A stretch of 39,422 bases of DNA from Pseudomonadota bacterium (GTDB lineage Bacteria > Pseudomonadota > Gammaproteobacteria > Xanthomonadales > Xanthomonadaceae): the NCBI GenBank assembly GCA_029560515.1, contig JAKQKT010000324.1, positions 1 through 39,422 of the forward strand, written 5' to 3'. Below the pieces are notes generated by a model. The model saw only the letters and a list, made by a program, of their open reading frames with translations, had not been told where the DNA came from and did no database searches. Made by a program: the position numbers and the translations under genes. Positions 36,933 through 39,422 of the stretch are shown piece by piece. Every line of letters starts with the position of its first letter. Position 1 is the first letter of the stretch.

Positions 36933-38321
36933 CTACTCAAAACTTCCCATCGCGTCCCGCGCCAGATTATCGAAGCGTGTATATTCGCCAAAGAATTTAA
37001 GTTTGATGGTATCGGTCGGGCCGTTACGATGCTTGGCGATAATCACTTCGGCAAGACCTTTTTCGGCCGAATCCTTGTGGTAGTAATCGTCGCGATAAAT
37101 AAACATGATGATGTCTGCGTCCTGCTCGATACCACCGGATTCACGCAAGTCGGACATGATCGGGCGTTTATCTGTGCGGCTTTCCAGGCCACGATTCAAC
37201 TGCGACAAGGCGATAATCGGAATATTCAATTCCTTCGCCAAGGCTTTTAACGAACGCGAAATTTCCGAGACTTCGTTGACGCGGCCTTCCTTGTTGCCGG
37301 GCACCTGCATCAACTGCAAATAGTCGACCACGATCAGGCCAAGATCATGTTCGCGTTTCAGTCGACGGGCACGGAATGCGAGATCGTAAGGCGACAATGC
37401 CGGTGTGTCGTCGATAAAGATTTTCACTTCCGACAACATCTTGATCGCCATGTTCACACGCGACCAATCTTCGTCTTCCAGCATACCGGTTTTCAGGCGC
37501 TGGGCATTGATGCGACCGATGGAGGAAATCAGACGGAATGCCAACTGTGAAGAGGACATTTCCATCGAATATACAGCCACCGCTTTCTTGGTTTTCAACG
37601 CAGCGAACTCGGCGATATTCAGGGCCAGCGTGGTTTTACCCATCGCCGGACGTGCCGCGAGAATGATCAAGTCGGAATTTTGAAGGCCGGAGGTCAGGTT
37701 ATCCAGATCGTGAAAGCCACTCGGCAAACCGGTAATCGCACCCTGGTTTTCGTAACGTTGACGCAGTTGTTCGAAAGCTTCGACCATCGCGGTGCGAACC
37801 GGCACAAAACCTTTTTTGCCGCGCTCGCCCTGCTCGGCAATTTTGAATACGTGCTGCTCTGCTTTCGCCAACAATTCAGTCACTTCGCGGCCATCAGGAC
37901 GGAAGCTGTCGTTGACGATTTCGGTACCGGCTTCAATCAATTGGCGCAGCACCGATTTTTCGCGCACGATTTCGGCATAGGCCTTGATATTGGCGGCTGA
38001 AGGCGTGGTACTCGCCAACTCGATCAAATAGGCATTACCGCCGATTTGTTCGGACAAATTATTGGCTTCAAACCATTCGCCGAGTGTCACGGCGTCGAAA
38101 GGTTTGTTTTTTTCCGCCAGCTCGCGGATTCCGCGATAAATCAGACGATGGTCGCGCCGATAGAAATCTTCTTCCGACAAGGCATCGCCGAGGATATTCA
38201 GCGACTCCGGCGCAAGCATCAAACCACCGATAACCGCCTGCTCGGCTTCCACCGATTGCGGCGGCAAACGCAAGGCATCTATCTTGCTATCGGAACGGAC
38301 TGAATCGGGGCGTGCGGACAT
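36933..38321 (-). CDS. dnaB: Replicative DNA helicase DnaB
   Basis: 'RLPPQSVEAEQAVIGGLMLAPESL', Walker A 'LAARPAMGKTTLALNIAEFAA', 'LIVVDYLQLMQ', 'ALSQLNRGLESRTDKRPIMSDLRESGGIEQDADIIMFIYRDDYY'. Confidence 0.97.
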   Translation of the reverse strand: MSARPDSVRSDSKIDALRLPPQSVEAEQAVIGGLMLAPESLNILGDALSEEDFYRRDHRLIYRGIRELAEKNKPFDAVTLGEWFEANNLSEQIGGNAYLIELASTTPSAANIKAYAEIVREKSVLRQLIEAGTEIVNDSFRPDGREVTELLAKAEQHVFKIAEQGERGKKGFVPVRTAMVEAFEQLRQRYENQGAITGLPSGFHDLDNLTSGLQNSDLIILAARPAMGKTTLALNIAEFAALKTKKAVAVYSMEMSSSQLAFRLISSIGRINAQRLKTGMLEDEDWSRVNMAIKMLSEVKIFIDDTPALSPYDLAFRARRLKREHDLGLIVVDYLQLMQVPGNKEGRVNEVSEISRSLKALAKELNIPIIALSQLNRGLESRTDKRPIMSDLRESGGIEQDADIIMFIYRDDYYHKDSAEKGLAEVIIAKHRNGPTDTIKLKFFGEYTRFDNLARDAMGSFE

Positions 38322-38412
38322 AGGTTTTCTTTTGGTTTTTATGAGGGAATTACAAGCTGATCATGCTACGGGTAAAAGAAAGAAAGTGTTGCGCGTAAAC
38401 CGGTGGGTTTCC

Positions 38413-38421
38413 TGTGGATAA
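38413..38421 (-). promoter_or_regulatory. Consensus DnaA box (TTATCCACA) upstream of dnaB
   Basis: tgtggataa on plus = TTATCCACA on minus, perfect E. coli consensus, ~92 bp upstream of the dnaB start codon. Confidence 0.55.
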
Positions 38422-38491
38422 GATCATAAACCCGTCTCAATCAATGAGACATCCACCGAGGCCGCAGGTGCGCCTGCTTGCTGCGCCCCTA

Positions 38492-38521
38492 CAAAAAAAG
38501 CCGCCTTTCGGCGGCTTTTCA
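38492..38521 (-). terminator. Intrinsic terminator of the rpsF-rpsR-rplI operon
   Basis: gccgcc-tttc-ggcggc with A/T extensions; T7 on the minus strand. Confidence 0.85.
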
Positions 38522-38539
38522 TTGAACTTCAAAAGACAA

Positions 38540-38989
38540 TTAAGCTTCTGGAGCCACGATAACCTTAACTTTGACTTCAACGTCGGCATGCAGATGCACG
38601 ACTACGTCGAATTCGCCGGTGCGACGGATTGCGCCTTCGCCCATGATGACTTCGGCTTTTTCCAGCTTGTGGCCAGCTTTCGTGAAGGCTTCCGCGATAT
38701 CGCGGGCGCCGACTGAGCCGAACAACTTGCCTTCGGTCGATGCATTCGCATTGATGGTCACGGTGGCACCTTCAAGTGCGGCTTTGCGTGCTTCGGCAGC
38801 AGCCAGTGTTGCATTGGCTTTTGCTTCGTATTCGGCGCGCTTGGCTTCGAATGTGGCGATGTTGGCGGCATTGGCAGGAACTGCCTTGCCGGTCGGGATC
38901 AGGAAGTTGCGGCCGTAGCCCGGCTTCACGTCGACTTGATCGCCGAGACCACCGAGGTTGGTCACTTTTTGCAGGAGGATCAATTGCAT
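38540..38989 (-). CDS. rplI: 50S ribosomal protein L9
   Basis: '[39 protein letters not shown]'. Confidence 0.98.
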   Translation of the reverse strand: MQLILLQKVTNLGGLGDQVDVKPGYGRNFLIPTGKAVPANAANIATFEAKRAEYEAKANATLAAAEARKAALEGATVTINANASTEGKLFGSVGARDIAEAFTKAGHKLEKAEVIMGEGAIRRTGEFDVVVHLHADVEVKVKVIVAPEA

Positions 38990-39055
38990 TTTATTACTCC
39001 GTTACGTTAGCGGGGCGAACCCCGCAACTGTAGCTGTCCGTAAGGACGTGATTGA

Positions 39056-39286
39056 TTAGATATTGTGGTTGTCGCAATACGGGATCAACGCGAGTTCGCG
39101 TGCGATCTTGATTGCCGACGTCAGCTGGCGCTGATACTTGGCCTTGGTGCCGGTGATGCGACTAGGAACGATTTTGCCGTTCTCGGTCAGGTACTGGCGC
39201 AAGGTGTTCAGATCTTTGTAATCGATATGCGTAATGCCTTCGGCAGTGAATTTGCAGAATTTACGACGGCGGAAAAATTTTGACAT
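39056..39286 (-). CDS. rpsR: 30S ribosomal protein S18
   Basis: '[67 protein letters not shown]'. Confidence 0.98.
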   Translation of the reverse strand: MSKFFRRRKFCKFTAEGITHIDYKDLNTLRQYLTENGKIVPSRITGTKAKYQRQLTSAIKIARELALIPYCDNHNI

Positions 39287-39300
39287 GTCAGGCTCCTGGC

Positions 39301-39422
39301 TTAAACAGCATCGACTTCAGATTCTGCGTCGGCGTCAACGCCGTCCGCATCACCCAACATCACATCGTCATCGCGACGACGACGGTCACCTTTTTCATCT
39401 TTGTTCTTCATGATCAAAGATT
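39301..39422 (-). CDS. rpsF: 30S ribosomal protein S6, C-terminal fragment
   Basis: Frame ending at TAA (39303-39301) reads ...[39 protein letters not shown]; acidic tail and position upstream of rpsR match S6. Confidence 0.85.
   Translation of the reverse strand, partial: SLIMKNKDEKGDRRRRDDDVMLGDADGVDADAESEVDAV

Overview
This is a chromosomal window from a proteobacterium, probably gamma or a near relative; that placement is inferred from gene families and gene order only. Most of it is housekeeping. Blocks recognised: a tRNA-Gly/Cys/Leu cluster with pgsA-uvrC; a GlcNAc-1-P-transferase-like / WbpM-like / galU envelope block; lapB-lapA-ihfB-rpsA-cmk-aroA-hisC-pheA-serC; a multi-PAS GGDEF-EAL protein with an FHA protein; and rpsF-rpsR-rplI-dnaB at the right end. 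Between about 29.3 and 36.8 kb lies a storage-lipid neighbourhood: PHA-system protein, FFLEELY-motif protein, patatin, PhaF-like phasin, a two-domain fatty acyl-CoA reductase closely resembling the Marinobacter wax-ester enzyme, a divergent acyl-CoA-binding protein and a PhaD-like TetR regulator. The strongest non-coding signals are (1) a perfect 26-bp inverted pair of GTAG-headed REP-like hairpins (BIME-like) between tetR and dnaB, (2) a perfect consensus DnaA box within a potential multi-hairpin region upstream of dnaB, and (3) a structured rpsA leader lacking a clear Shine-Dalgarno. No CRISPR array, prophage, transposase or obvious defence island was seen. All calls come from reading sequence and from memory of protein families; no searches were run.
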